DNA from: Adhaeribacter pallidiroseus
GTDB taxonomy: Bacteria; Bacteroidota; Bacteroidia; Cytophagales; Hymenobacteraceae
NCBI RefSeq assembly: GCF_003340495.1
Contig: NZ_QASA01000001.1
Span: 3,348,001-3,412,000, forward strand
Reading direction: 5' to 3'
DNA length: 64,000 bases
Shown one piece after another: positions 1 to 10,406 of the stretch. Below the pieces are notes generated by a model that saw only the letters and a program-made list of their open reading frames with translations, was not told the origin of the DNA and made no database searches. The first letter of the stretch is position 1, and each line of letters begins with the position of its first letter. Position numbers and translations under genes: made by a program.

Positions 1-376
1 TTTCACCCATTCGTATTAACAAGCTTCCATTAAATTGGTAAAAGGCAATGGACTTGTATATCTTCTGTTCCTATCTGTACACTCCTGCCGAGCGGCACAG
101 CCACCGCATATTCTTGTATTATAACAGTAAAATTTAAAAAAGGGATTGAAGCGCGTTAAAGCAGCGGTTGCTCTACAAAGCCTCTAACCTAACTTTTTAC
201 ATTAAATTGGTAATTGCAGTTTTTGAAAGCATATATTTTCTGTAAAACCAGGTAAAGTATGCAGAAAGAGGTTGTTTTTACATGGGTTAATGATTTATTA
301 ACAATAAACCTCAAACTTTTTTCTAACACCGCCGCGCTATTTGCGTTTAGGGAAAGTAAACCAAAAGTTCTACTCC
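1..376. other. Intergenic region, no gene seen
   Basis: No convincing reading frame is present before the first receptor gene. The stretch is AT-rich and probably holds the promoter and leader of the TonB-dependent receptor starting at 377. I see no exact TTTG-N19-TAnnTTTG promoter in it. A possible upstream gene lies outside the window. Confidence 0.5.
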
Positions 377-3300
377 ATGAAAATCTTTTACTTCCGAATT
401 CTATCTCTTCTGGTTTTTTCAATTTTTTTTCAAAAAAGCTATGGTCAGGGAGTTACAACCTCTTCGTTAACCGGTACAATCACCGATGCCAACGGCGGTG
501 AACTTCCGGGGGCTACCATTGTGGCGGTACACACGCCCTCAGGAACGCGCTATGGTACTACCAGCCTGGTAGATGGCCGTTATACCATCCCCAATATGCG
601 GGTGGGTGGTCCTTACACCATAGATATTACTTTTGTGGGTTATCAGGAGCAGCGATCAGAAAATATCTTTTTGCGCCTTGGCGAACCATTTGTGTTAAAC
701 GGACGCTTATCAGAATCGGGCACGGCCTTGCAGGAAATAGTGGTCTCGGGTACCCGTAATCCGATTTTAAATGCCGAACGAACCGGCGCCTCTACCAACA
801 TCAGTCGTCAGCAAATAGAAACTTTGCCTACCATTAACCGGAGTTTGCAGGATTTTACCCGCTTAACCCCCCAGGCCAACGGCAATAGCTTTGGCGGTGC
901 CAGTAACCGTTTTAATAATATCACCATCGACGGGGCGGTAAATAACGATGTTTTTGGTTTATCTAGTTCGGGTACGCCGGGGGGCCAGGCCAGCACCCAA
1001 CCCATATCCTTAGATGCTATACAAGAAATTCAGGTAGTATTGGCTCCGTACGATGTTACCTATGGTAATTTTACCGGTGGAGGGGTAAATGCGGTTACGC
1101 GGTCCGGCACGAATGACTTTGAGGGCTCTATTTATACTTTTATTAAAGGTGAAAATTTTGTAGGTAGAAACCCAGTCAGTAATGCAAAATATACTACGTT
1201 CTTAGATAACCAATACGGGTTCCGTTTAGGTGGGCCCATTATTAAAAATAAGCTGTTCTTTTTTGTCAACGCCGAAAGAGGACGGCGCGAAGCGCCTTTA
1301 GCCTTTAACGCCGGTGAAAATGGATCGGCTATAACAGTTGGTACAGCGCAAACCATCCGCGATTATACTTTAGCTACTTACGGTTACGATGTGGGCGGCT
1401 ACGGGCCCGTGGATTTAAAAAGAGACAACGACAAACTTTTTGGCCGCATCGATTGGAATATTTCGGATAAACACCAGTTAACCATCCGGCACAATTACAT
1501 TACCGCTTCGGACGATAATTTAACCCGTTCGGGTACCAGCTTCTCGTTTGGCAACAATGCCTACCAGTTTAGTAACCAGCAAAACATTTCGGTGCTGGAG
1601 TTAAGAAGTAATTTGTCGGCTTCTTTATCTAATAATTTAATTTTGGGTTACTCCCGCATCCGCGATAGCCGTGAAATTGCCGGCAGCCTTTTCCCGCAAA
1701 TCCAAATCCGGAACCTGGAAGGTGTTTCGTCCAACAGCGCTTATTTTGGTTCCGAAAGAAGCTCCGTCGCGAACGAACTCGACCAGGATATTTTTGAAAT
1801 TACCGATAACTTCCGGTACGCTTTGGGCAAGCATACTCTAACTTTTGGTACGCACAACGAGTTTTTTAATTTTCGCAATTTATTTATCAACAACGTGGCC
1901 GGTCGTTGGGATTTTAATACTGTAGCCGATTATTTGGCCAATAACCCTTTACAAGCTCGCGCTACTTATTCCATTGTTCCGGGTGAAAGCCGGCCAGCTG
2001 CCGAATTTAGCGCGGCTCAGTTAGGCGTTTACGTGCAGGATGTATTTACCATTACGCCAGCCTTTCGCCTTACTGCCGGTGTGCGTTTAGATGTACCTAT
2101 TATCAGCGATAAACCTTTAAATAACCCAATGGTGAGCACCACTTTTCCGGGAGTTCAAACCAATGAAACGCCCAGTGGTAAATTATTGTGGGCTCCGCGG
2201 GTTGGTTTTAACTACGACGTAACCGGCGACCGTTCGGTGCAGATTCGGGGTGGCGCAGGTATTTTTACCGGCCGGGTACCGTTTGTGTGGCTGTCGAACC
2301 AATTTGTGAACAGTGGCTTGGTGTTGGGTACGGTAGATGTTACCGATAACAATACTACTCCTTTGGTAAATGAAGTAAATGGTGGTAGAGGATTTCAGCC
2401 CGATCCGAACCAGCAGCAAAGTGTTGGGGGTCCTGTTTCCACGGTTGAAATAAACGCGGTTTCGGAAGACTTCCGGATTCCCCAAGTAGCCCGCTTTAAC
2501 TTAGCGACCGATGTGCAATTACCGTTTGGCATTGTAGGAACCCTAGAAGGTATTTATTCGAAAACCATGAACAACGTTACCTACCGCGACATTAATCTGT
2601 TACCCTCCACCAGCACCATTAATGCGGAGTATTCGGGTGGAGCGGATCTGCGGCCCCGGTACAGCACCGCTCCTGCGGGTAAAGTAAGTACGGCTTATAC
2701 CAACGCCATTTTTTTAGATAATACCAATAAAGGGTACAGCTATAACTTTACGGCGCAATTGCAGAAAAATTTTGATTTTAACATAAACGGCATGTTTGCT
2801 TATACTTACGGCCGCTCCACCGACGTAAACTCCGGAACCAACAGCACGGCTTTATCTAACTGGGAATTTGTGCAAATCGTCCGGGATCCCAATAATCCTC
2901 CTTTGACTACTTCGTACTACGAAACCCGCCACCGTTTAGTAGGAAGTTTGGGCTATAACGTTACCTACGGACCCAACAAAGCTTTTGGTACGGGCATTAA
3001 TTTGTTTTACAGTGGCTTTTCGGGCACCCCGTTTACTTATGTATACAACGGCGACCTAAACGGCGATGGCCGGCAGGGAAACGATCTGTTGTTTGTACCG
3101 GCGTCGTTGGAACAAATTAATCTGGTAGATGTTCGGAATAGCGCGGGCGTGGTAACGTTGAGCCGCGACCAGCAATGGCAAAATTTAAACGCGTTTATCG
3201 AAAATGATCCGTACTTACGGGAACAGCGGGGCAAATATACCGAGCGGAACGGAGCCCGTACTCCCTGGGAACACCACTTTGATGTACGCGTAACCCAGGA

Positions 3301-3550
3301 TTTAGGCGTATTAACCGGGAAGTATAAAAATACCCTGCAAATAACGTTTGATATTTTTAACGTGGGTAATTTAATTAACAATGATTGGGGACGCTCTTAC
3401 TTTGTGTCGAACCAGGCGCTATCCCTTATTTCTACCGCTCGTGGCGTAAACGGCTTTAATTTTAACCGGACCAGTCCGGTCGGCTACGACTTGTCTGATT
3501 TAAGTTCAAGGTGGCAAGGCCAACTGGGTATCCGGTATTTATTCCAGTAA
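377..3550 (+). CDS. TonB-dependent receptor, Oar-like, with N-terminal carboxypeptidase regulatory-like domain
   Basis: Outer-membrane beta-barrel that imports a large or scarce substrate using TonB/ExbBD energy; the substrate cannot be read from sequence. The ATG at 377 begins a signal peptide (MKIFYFRILSLLVF, cleavage near SYGQ). The in-frame TTG at 341 would put a charged extension before it, so 377 is preferred. Residues about 30-115 form a carboxypeptidase-regulatory Ig-like fold (LTGTITDANGGELPGATI), followed by a plug (ETLPTINRSLQDFTRLTP) and a long barrel ending in a C-terminal aromatic (RYLFQ). At 1057 residues it has the usual length of this Oar-like family, which lacks a SusD partner; none is adjacent here. 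A strong terminator follows at once. A decayed relative lies immediately downstream. Confidence 0.9.
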   Translation: MKIFYFRILSLLVFSIFFQKSYGQGVTTSSLTGTITDANGGELPGATIVAVHTPSGTRYGTTSLVDGRYTIPNMRVGGPYTIDITFVGYQEQRSENIFLRLGEPFVLNGRLSESGTALQEIVVSGTRNPILNAERTGASTNISRQQIETLPTINRSLQDFTRLTPQANGNSFGGASNRFNNITIDGAVNNDVFGLSSSGTPGGQASTQPISLDAIQEIQVVLAPYDVTYGNFTGGGVNAVTRSGTNDFEGSIYTFIKGENFVGRNPVSNAKYTTFLDNQYGFRLGGPIIKNKLFFFVNAERGRREAPLAFNAGENGSAITVGTAQTIRDYTLATYGYDVGGYGPVDLKRDNDKLFGRIDWNISDKHQLTIRHNYITASDDNLTRSGTSFSFGNNAYQFSNQQNISVLELRSNLSASLSNNLILGYSRIRDSREIAGSLFPQIQIRNLEGVSSNSAYFGSERSSVANELDQDIFEITDNFRYALGKHTLTFGTHNEFFNFRNLFINNVAGRWDFNTVADYLANNPLQARATYSIVPGESRPAAEFSAAQLGVYVQDVFTITPAFRLTAGVRLDVPIISDKPLNNPMVSTTFPGVQTNETPSGKLLWAPRVGFNYDVTGDRSVQIRGGAGIFTGRVPFVWLSNQFVNSGLVLGTVDVTDNNTTPLVNEVNGGRGFQPDPNQQQSVGGPVSTVEINAVSEDFRIPQVARFNLATDVQLPFGIVGTLEGIYSKTMNNVTYRDINLLPSTSTINAEYSGGADLRPRYSTAPAGKVSTAYTNAIFLDNTNKGYSYNFTAQLQKNFDFNINGMFAYTYGRSTDVNSGTNSTALSNWEFVQIVRDPNNPPLTTSYYETRHRLVGSLGYNVTYGPNKAFGTGINLFYSGFSGTPFTYVYNGDLNGDGRQGNDLLFVPASLEQINLVDVRNSAGVVTLSRDQQWQNLNAFIENDPYLREQRGKYTERNGARTPWEHHFDVRVTQDLGVLTGKYKNTLQITFDIFNVGNLINNDWGRSYFVSNQALSLISTARGVNGFNFNRTSPVGYDLSDLSSRWQGQLGIRYLFQ

Positions 3551-3563
3551 TTTCCGTTAAATA

Positions 3564-3611
3564 GCCCAACAAAAAAGGTCAGGTACTTGTACCTGACCTT
3601 TTTTGTTGGGC
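3564..3611 (+). terminator. Strong intrinsic terminator, perfect 23-bp inverted repeat
   Basis: Two perfect 23-bp arms (3564-3586 and 3589-3611) are separated by a 2-base loop. The arms contain an A6 and a T6 tract, so the hairpin could stop transcription from both directions. It lies 13 bp after the receptor stop codon. Confidence 0.92.
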
Positions 3612-4042
3612 GATCTCTAAATTTTTAAAATTCTGTTCAAATCCACCTAGTAATCGGAATTAAGCTTATTCAACTTTCCGCTTCAGGTTACCCCTCCTAT
3701 TAATAATTATTCGTCACGCCCATTTCCCTAGTTCAGGAGAAAACTTAACCAGACAAGTGCTCACCAGTCGGAAACGTTCCACCTAGATTCATAAGAGTAC
3801 TTTCGGCAAAAATTTTAAGCAGAACTATTTTGGAGTGTTGTAGAGTATAACCCGCTATGCTTCAATTATATTGCTTTTTAACATATTAAAATTTCAAAAA
3901 AAATCCTCTATTTTTAAAATTATTTTAAATTTTAAGCTGATTGTTTATTTATTTTGTAAATGTTTCAAAACTTTCTTAACAATTAAATAACATTCATTTA
4001 CCCTCCGAGCAGTAATTTTGCACGCAAATTCAAACATTTTTT
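3612..4042. other. AT-rich intergenic region with a candidate -7 promoter element
   Basis: No open frame is supported. TAATTTTG at 4013-4020 matches the Bacteroidota -7 consensus TAnnTTTG, about 23 bases before the ATG of the broken receptor. No clear TTTG -33 element is seen at the right distance. Confidence 0.45.
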
Positions 4043-7000
4043 ATGAAACACCTTTATCTAAGGCTGGCTGTTTTTTTATAACAGTTGGCATTCCCATTCA
4101 TTTTACGGTGGCACAGACCTCGACTACCTCCGCCATGAACGGTTTGATTACCGATAAAAGTGGCGACGGCTTACCTGGTGCTACTGTTATTGCTATTCAT
4201 ACCCCTACCAACACCCAGTATGCCGCTACTACCAATAACGATGGCCGCTACAACATTCAGAACATGCGGGTAGGCGGGCCTTATACCGTTAAAACCACCT
4301 ACGTAGGTTACCAAGACCAAACCCGCGAAAACATTACCTTAAGCTTAGGCCAAAATTTAAAATTAGATTTTACCATTGCCGAGAGCAGCATTAGTTTGGG
4401 CGAAGTAGAAGTAGTAGGTACCCGCAGCACCGTTATTAACGCCGACCGTACCGAAGCCGCAACCAATGTAACTGCCTAGCAAATTCAAACTTTACCTACC
4501 CTTAGCCGCAGCATTCAAGATTTTACCCGCTTAACGCCGCAAGCAAATGGCAACGGGTTTGCCGGTCGCAGCAGTTCTTTTAACAATATTTCCATTGATG
4601 GTGCTTTGTTTAACAACGCTTTTGGTTTATCCGGCAATTTAGGGGGTCAGACCAATGTCAATCCGATCAGCTTAGATGCGATTGACCAGATTCAGGTTCA
4701 GATTGCGCCTTTGATGTTCGGCAAGGCTCTTTTACCGGAGCCGGTATTAACGCGGTAACCCGCAGTGGCTCCAACGACTTTTGTGGTTCGGTGTATTATT
4801 TTTCGCGGACGCCGGGTTTGGTGGGCCGCGATGTAGGCGACCAGCATTTACCAAAACAGCAGTTTGATCTGAGCCAATTAGGTTTCCGGTTAGGAGGCCC
4901 TATTGTAAAAGATAAATTATTCTTTTTTGTGAATTACGAGCGCGAAAGACGCACGGACCCTGCCACTACGTATTTAGCGCGTCGCCCGGGATTAACCGGT
5001 ACGAACGTTACCACCGTAGATGCCGCGGTACTGGATGAACTTAGCTCGTTTTTAAATCAGAAGTTTGGTTACCAAACGGGAGGTTACGAAAATTACGACT
5101 TTGAAACCAATTCGGATAAGGCTACCGTTAAAATCGACTGGAACATTAACGCGAAAAGCAACTTTTCTTTAAAATACAACTTTCTTGATTCGTACCGCGA
5201 CCAGATTATCAGCAACAGCGGTGGTCCGTCCGGGAATCGCCAACCCGGCGTAAACACTTTGCCTTTCCAGAGTTCCGGCTACGCCATTAACAACAATTTT
5301 AATTCGTTTATTGGTGAGTTAAACACGAAAATCAGCGACAAATACGCGAACAACTTAATTGTAGGTTACACCGGTTTGCGCGATTTCCGCAGTCCGGCCA
5401 GTAGCTTGTTCCCGCTGGTGGAAATTGAAAACGGTGCTGGTTTAAGCTTAACCTCGTTTGGTTACGAGCCTTTTACCTCTTTTAATATTCTGAACTCCGA
5501 TATCTACCAGTTAAGCGATAACTTAACTTTAGCTTTAGGCAAACACGTGGTGACCTTAGGTACTTCAAACGAAGCCTATCATTTCCGGAATGGTTTTGCC
5601 CCGAACTACTACGGCCGTTACCGGTACCGGAATATTCAGGATTTTTACGATGCCGTAAACACCAACACCCCCGGGCCAGTCAGTATCAGGTACAATACGC
5701 GGCTAATCCCAACGGTGTTTTTCCGTACGCCGATATCAATGCTTTGCAGTTAGGTTTTTACGCGCAGGACGAATTCTCGCCCCTGGAAAACGTAAAGATC
5801 ATGTTTGGTCTCCGCGCCGATATTCCGATTATAAACACGGAATTACCGCGTAACCAACCTTTAGAGAATCTTACTTTCCGGGAAGGTCGCCAAATAGATG
5901 TAAGCCAGTTTCAGAAAACCACGCCCTTGTGGTCACCGCGCGTCGGCTTTAACGTAGACGTGAACAACGATCAGAAGACGCAGGTACGCGGGGGAACTGG
6001 TATTTTCACCGGCCGGGTGCCCTACGTGTGGATTTCGAACCAGGCGAGTAATAACGGGGTACTGTTTGGCTCCATTTCCAACAGCGCTTCCGGTACGGCC
6101 TTGGTGCCTAATTTATTCAGCCCGAACGTAGGCACCACGCTGGACCAAGCCGACACCAACCCGAATTTACCCGCCAGCCGTACCGCCAGTTCTTCTTATA
6201 ACATTGCGGTTACCGCTTCGGATTTTAAATTTCCGCAGATTTTCCGGACCAATATTGCCTTGGATCAGAAACTGCCAGGAGGCATTGTGGCTACTTTAGA
6301 AGGTATTTTCACCAAAGATTTAAACGCGGTTTATCACCAGAATATCAACTTACCCGAAGCAAGCTTCCGGCCCAATGGACCCGATAACCGCCCTACGTTC
6401 TGGGTAGAAAACCGAGCTGTGACCAGTGCAATTACTTACGCGGCCGTAAACCGCATTTACGGTGGCGTTATCCCCTCAAACAATACCCCCGAAAAACCTA
6501 ACATTTCGGATGTGATTTTAATGCGGAACTCTAATAAAGGATATTCTTACGCCTTAACTGCCCAACTTCAGAAACAATTCGAGAATGGCCTGTACGCCAT
6601 GGCGGCTTATACCTACTCGGACGCCCGCTCCGTGAACGATGGAGGTTCTATTGCTCAATCGATCTGGCGCGACCGCCAGGTTTCCGGTGACCCGAATGCC
6701 AACGTGCTGAGTTATTCTAACTTTTTACAACGCCACCGCATTGTAGCGGCTATTTCTTACCGCAAAGAATACTTAAACCGCTTAGCTACTTCGGTGGGTT
6801 TATTCGTAGATGCCGGGCCTAATTTCCGATATTCGTATACCTACGCCGGCGATATGAACGGCGATGGCCAGAGCAACGATTTAATTTATATTCCGCGCGA
6901 TGCCAGCGAAATTGTGTTTGAAGACGTAAAAGATGCCCGCACCAGCGAAGTACTTTATTCAGGCGCCGATCAATCCCGTGATTTTTTCAGCTACGTTAGC

Positions 7001-7393
7001 CAGGACAAATATTTGCGCGAAAACCAAGGCAAATACGCCGAATGAAATGTCGCGGAATCGCCGTGGGTATCGAACTTCGATTTAAAAATAACGCAGGATT
7101 TATTCCAGAACATTGGCCGTAAGAAAAACACCTTACAGTTTTCGTTAGACGTGTTTAATTTGGGTAACCGGTTAAATTCAGATTGGGGCGTACGCGATAA
7201 TACCATCCGGGCCTCCATCTTGTCCTTCCGTCGCATTGAAACAGCCGCAGGACCAAACCAGGGGAAACCTGTATTCCAGTTTCCTTACCAGGATGCCAAC
7301 ACCAAACAAGTACTATCCACCTCCTACCGCGATGCTACCACCGAAGCCAGCCGTTGGCGGGCCCAGTTAGGCATCCGGTATATCTTTAACTAA
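4043..7393 (+). pseudogene. Broken TonB-dependent receptor, tandem relative of the gene at 377-3550
   Basis: The protein pieces follow the upstream intact receptor domain by domain, from signal peptide through regulatory domain and plug to the last barrel strand (QLGIRYIFN). Five lesions are visible. A frameshift lies in the T-run inside the signal peptide (about 4071-4078), since the ATG at 4043 reads MKHLYLRLAVFL then stops. TAG at 4477-4479 replaces a Gln codon in the plug. One base is missing near 4711, where the relative has the APYDV motif. Another frameshift lies near 5680, after which the frame reads QYQVQYAANPNG. TGA at 7043-7045 replaces an Arg codon near the C-terminus. Codon use is like the neighbour's, so decay appears recent. 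With five independent lesions, sequencing error alone is unlikely. Confidence 0.9.
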
Positions 7394-7410
7394 GCCATTA
7401 ATTTTATTTA

Positions 7411-7443
7411 AAAAAAAGGTCGGGGTAATCCCGGCCTTTTTTG
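7411..7443 (+). terminator. Intrinsic terminator after the broken receptor
   Basis: A GGTCGGG/CCCGGCC stem (one G-T pair) is flanked by an A-run on the left and a T6 tract on the right, 18 bases after the receptor's final stop. Confidence 0.85.
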
Positions 7444-7861
7444 TTTTACATCCGCAATAAATAATACTGGCTACCTCCGTGTTAATGGGTAAAACTTGGT
7501 AAAATTTAAAAAACTGGATGGTTGACTACCTCCAGTAGAAATGAATATTAAAAAAATAATTCTTTAAAGTATTACCGGATGGCTATCATCTATTGTGGAT
7601 TGAGCGGATACTATAGAACTGTTAAGAGAATAACCAAGTCCTTATGACAAATTTAAAAAATTTAAACAAGTGTTACTTGCTGTGCTTACTTGATTGCTTC
7701 TCTATGGTTCCTTTTCGGGAGATTAATTTCGTAGAGTAGTTACGTTCAGTTGGTATTGATTCGGCGCGACGCTGTTATGCAAGCGTAAAGGGTAGTTTTC
7801 GTAGATAATTGAATTGCATTCTACTTATTAAGAAATTTTTAATTTAAAGTGCTTCATAATT
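7444..7861. other. Intergenic region, no gene seen
   Basis: About 420 bases of AT-rich sequence between the dead receptor and the tRNA promoter. I found no open frame with protein-like composition and no strong repeat. Confidence 0.5.
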
Positions 7862-7892
7862 TTTGCGATAATTAAATAATATTCTACTTTTG
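7862..7892 (+). promoter_or_regulatory. Bacteroidota-type promoter of tRNA-Ala
   Basis: TTTG at 7862-7865 and TACTTTTG at 7885-7892 are separated by exactly 19 bases, matching the TTTG-N19-TAnnTTTG consensus of the Bacteroidota primary sigma factor. The mature tRNA starts 15 bases after the -7 box. Confidence 0.8.
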
Positions 7893-7907
7893 TAGCACCA
7901 AACGCAA

Positions 7908-7981
<74 letters not shown>

Positions 7982-7990
7982 CTGATTTTT

Positions 7991-8028
7991 AAGCACTTAC
8001 AGATAAATTTCTGTAAGTGCTTTTTTTT
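7991..8028 (+). terminator. Terminator of tRNA-Ala
   Basis: AAGCACTTACAGA pairs with TCTGTAAGTGCTT and is followed by a run of eight T. It lies 9 bases after the tRNA. Confidence 0.9.
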
Positions 8029-8209
8029 GTGCACACAAATTGCACACAACTTAGTCCGTTCTTCTGTTACTCTCCACTTCTAAATGTTTCTCTTTTATAA
8101 AAAGCCTTTTACATTTATTATAGTAGAAAGCTTTAAAGGTTTAAGCTGGATTATTGATTTGATAAAGATGCAGGAATGGATCGGTGTCATTGCGGAAAGT
8201 CAATAGGTC

Positions 8210-8482
8210 TTACACTCTGTACATGGCATGCCGGCCAATGAGTTTAAAGGGTAATCCCTTGTCACTATTGTTGCGGCCAGTTAGATCAAAATCTGGTTTC
8301 TGGGGGTAAGCAGCTAATGGAGGAACAGCTATTGGATTGACCTTGGAGTACAGGATTTTGCGGGTGTGTTGGCTAGTAACTTCTTCCTCCGGGCCTAAGG
8401 CAATGCGTTCCCCAACAAGAACCTGACAAAAGTGCTTTCTTGCCATTTCAAGATGCTGTTGAAGCAATTCGACGAATGACAA
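8210..8482 (-). CDS. Hypothetical protein, 90 aa, uncertain
   Basis: An open frame with reasonable amino-acid composition and no competing frame on the other strand. It has no ATG start: the frame opens at a TTG giving MSFVELLQQHLEMARKHF. I recognise no domain, signal peptide or membrane segment. It could be a remnant of a longer gene, because its surroundings (tRNA edge, decayed cassette downstream) are accessory in nature. Treat as a weak call. Confidence 0.3.
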   Translation of the reverse strand: MSFVELLQQHLEMARKHFCQVLVGERIALGPEEEVTSQHTRKILYSKVNPIAVPPLAAYPQKPDFDLTGRNNSDKGLPFKLIGRHAMYRV

Positions 8483-8525
8483 GTAATAGAGTTCATCTAT
8501 TAACTTATTTAATTAAATAAGGTAT

Positions 8526-8750
8526 TTGGATGATTACTTCGAAATACCCGTAACTTATAAAAAGGAAGAACACGACTTTAGAATCCGGTTGATCATGACC
8601 GATTACACGCATCAGTTTGAAGTAGATGAAGATCAGAGTTGCGGGGCCTTGGTGGATGAGGCAACCTTGCAGAGGAACCCTAAGCTGGCTAAGGCATTGT
8701 TACAAGTTATTGCCGAGATACTTGATCAATGTAAAGATATTGTTGTTTAG
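8526..8750 (+). CDS. Small acidic hypothetical protein, 74 aa
   Basis: Encodes a soluble acidic protein (FEIPVTYKKEEHDFRIRL, then DEDQSCGALVDEA). A beta-rich N-terminal half is followed by a helical C-terminus (AKALLQVIAEILDQC). The only available start is TTG at 8526, because an in-frame stop lies at 8514. An AAGG stretch sits a few bases upstream. No family is recognised. Its neighbours are other small orphan genes. Confidence 0.5.
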   Translation: MDDYFEIPVTYKKEEHDFRIRLIMTDYTHQFEVDEDQSCGALVDEATLQRNPKLAKALLQVIAEILDQCKDIVV

Positions 8751-9004
8751 AGCCTTGCATTTTCTGCACTTCCCATTCTTACTAAAGGATTGAACATAAA
8801 AAAACCGGTAAACTAGTATGCTTGCCACTCCCTACAAGGAAAGTGGTAAAAGGTATACTACTAGTACAACTATGTGTTTTGAGTTTAGGGCACTTAGAAT
8901 TTATCCGGCTGTTTTAACGCTATTCTAATAAAAAGAATAACAGCCTCTAGCATCTAAAGTATTTCTTGTTCGTAAGAGAGGCCAAATAAAATTAATGCCG
9001 CAAG

Positions 9005-9223
9005 ATGGGACAAGAAGAAAACAGGGAATACCTGCATGAAATAAGACAAGGCATTATTACCATAAATGAAAATCTGGAGCAAATAGAGGGGTTGTTGAAA
9101 GAGCTAATACTTACGGGTAAGATTGATCTGGATAACGCCGAAATTTTCATGCACATGGCCGCCTGGAACCGGGTCATCGGTGAGATGCAAGTCATTAAGG
9201 GAGCCTTGAGCCGAATTAAATAA
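9005..9223 (+). CDS. Small helical hypothetical protein, 72 aa
   Basis: The ATG at 9005 opens a frame with a strongly helical, coiled-coil-like pattern (EYLHEIRQGIITINENLEQIEGLLKEL kept here only as a description of heptads at residues 9-35). A second helix covers residues 42-70. There is no signal peptide, membrane segment or cysteine, so it is probably cytosolic. No family is recognised. It lies 67 bases before the next gene in the same direction and may share a transcript with it. Confidence 0.55.
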   Translation: MGQEENREYLHEIRQGIITINENLEQIEGLLKELILTGKIDLDNAEIFMHMAAWNRVIGEMQVIKGALSRIK

Positions 9224-9290
9224 ATATAATTATAATTTCCAGTTGTTTATAAGGGCTATGCGTTAAGATTATTATAATTATAAAAACGCA

Positions 9291-9668
9291 ATGTCAGGAA
9301 AAAACAAAAAGCAATTCGGCGTATGGTTAGATTCTAATCAGGCCACTGTAGTGGGCAGAGAACAAGTAGATAATGGTGATTTTATTATTTTGGCCGAAGT
9401 TAAGAATAATGGTCAAGGGAGCAACTCCAACGAAAACACTGCTAACAACGCAGAACAATCCTTGCAGCTAAAATTCTTTAAAGAAATAACCACCCACCTG
9501 CAAAATGCCGAGGAGGTGCATGTAACGGGCACCGGTATTTCGCAGGAACAGTTTATGCATTTTTTAGCCGAAACCGCTCAGTTCAAGAACACGGTGGCTA
9601 AAGAGAGTACTTCGCAAAAAATGGGCGACAAAAAGCTAGTAGATTATATTGCAGAACAATTTAACTAA
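9291..9668 (+). CDS. Hypothetical protein, 125 aa, possibly eRF1/host-attachment-like fold
   Basis: A cytosolic protein starting at ATG 9291. The N-terminus (KQFGVWLDSNQATVVG) resembles the first strands of small proteins with an eRF1-domain-like, RNase H-like fold. An Asn/Gly/Ser-rich linker (residues 45-55) leads into a second half with the motif EEVHVTGTG and a conserved-looking C-terminus (MGDKKLVDYIAEQF). The fold resemblance is from memory of the pattern and is weak. No enzymatic residues can be named. A 16-bp hairpin terminator follows, so this is the last gene of its unit. Confidence 0.6.
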   Translation: MSGKNKKQFGVWLDSNQATVVGREQVDNGDFIILAEVKNNGQGSNSNENTANNAEQSLQLKFFKEITTHLQNAEEVHVTGTGISQEQFMHFLAETAQFKNTVAKESTSQKMGDKKLVDYIAEQFN

Positions 9669-9680
9669 AGTGTTTCTCCT

Positions 9681-9721
9681 TTATAAAAGCTGCTTCAAAC
9701 CAAATGAGGCAGCTTTTATAA
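9681..9721 (+). terminator. Intrinsic terminator, 13-bp perfect stem
   Basis: TTATAAAAGCTGC (9681-9693) pairs with GCAGCTTTTATAA (9709-9721). Three further pairs bring the stem to about 16 bp around a short loop. It begins 12 bases after the preceding stop codon and separates the small-gene unit from the decayed cassette. Confidence 0.85.
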
Positions 9722-9778
9722 TTTATACCGGATTTCAGGTTAATTCAGCTAAACTAAACTAAAAAGCAAGAAGATAAA

Positions 9779-10080
9779 AAAAAATTATTTTATTAACCTG
9801 AAAAATGAGAACCTGCTGGCATTTGCCGGCTTGTGGGACGAACGGATAGATACCAGTTCCGGCGAAATGGTGCGTTCTTCTACCATCATCACTACTCAAG
9901 CCAACGAACTAGTAAAGCCCATCTATCCGGAACGTATGCCGTTATTTTGGATCGCGACACCGAAAAATGGTAGATTTCTAATGATTTTAGTAAGCAAGAA
10001 TTTCTCGATTTACTACAACCTTTCGATCCCAGAAAGATGCAAGCCCAACCCATTCCAGGTACTGCTTTTTTCCCTAGTCC
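9779..10080 (+). pseudogene. Remnant of an SRAP (YedK/HMCES-like) protein
   Basis: SRAP proteins cross-link covalently to abasic sites in single-stranded DNA and are often found with SOS genes. Only the middle and end of the domain remain. The frame reads NYFINLKNENLLAFAGLW, then STIITTQANELVKPIYPERMP, both hallmark stretches of the family. After RMP a one-base frameshift moves the coding frame to VILDRDTEKW, where TAG replaces the next codon. The sequence then continues ISNDFSKQEFLDLLQPFDP and QAQPI. The N-terminus with the catalytic Cys2 is absent. It lies at the head of a row of decayed DNA-damage polymerase genes, which supports a common origin. Confidence 0.82.
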
Positions 10081-10159
10081 AAAGTAATTTATTGCTGTTC
10101 CGGAAAGAATAAATTCACTTGGTAAATAACTAAGTTTCTCCATCAACGTAACCTCCATT

Positions 10160-10333
10160 ATGGATGGACAAGAATATAGTGAGTTAAGCAAACGTTTTGG
10201 GGAATTAACGCTTAAAGAAAATTTAAGCCCAGCAGAAAAAGCAGAATACGAAGATCTAAAAAAAAGAATGACTCTGCTTAGTCCGGACGATAATACGGAA
10301 GATTTTCTGGAAAGTGACGCCAGAGGTAATTAA
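10160..10333 (+). CDS. Small charged hypothetical protein, 57 aa
   Basis: An ATG-initiated frame (MDGQEYSELSKRFGELTLKE) ending in FLESDARGN, hydrophilic and predicted helical with many Glu and Lys residues. It is intact although its neighbours on both sides are broken. No family is recognised. No strong ribosome-binding site is seen. It could be a functional orphan or a chance frame in a decayed region. Confidence 0.45.
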   Translation: MDGQEYSELSKRFGELTLKENLSPAEKAEYEDLKKRMTLLSPDDNTEDFLESDARGN

Positions 10334-10406
10334 TTCTTAACCTCGTTCTTGCGGGTAATTATATCGTTATAGCGTTTTACTTTCACGTACCCCCTTTAAT
10401 AGTCGG

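Noticed and set aside
8820-8875. Imperfect inverted repeat ACTAGTATGC... / ...GGTATACTACTAGT as a mobile-element end
   Set aside because: Matching needs several gaps and there is no second copy or transposase nearby.
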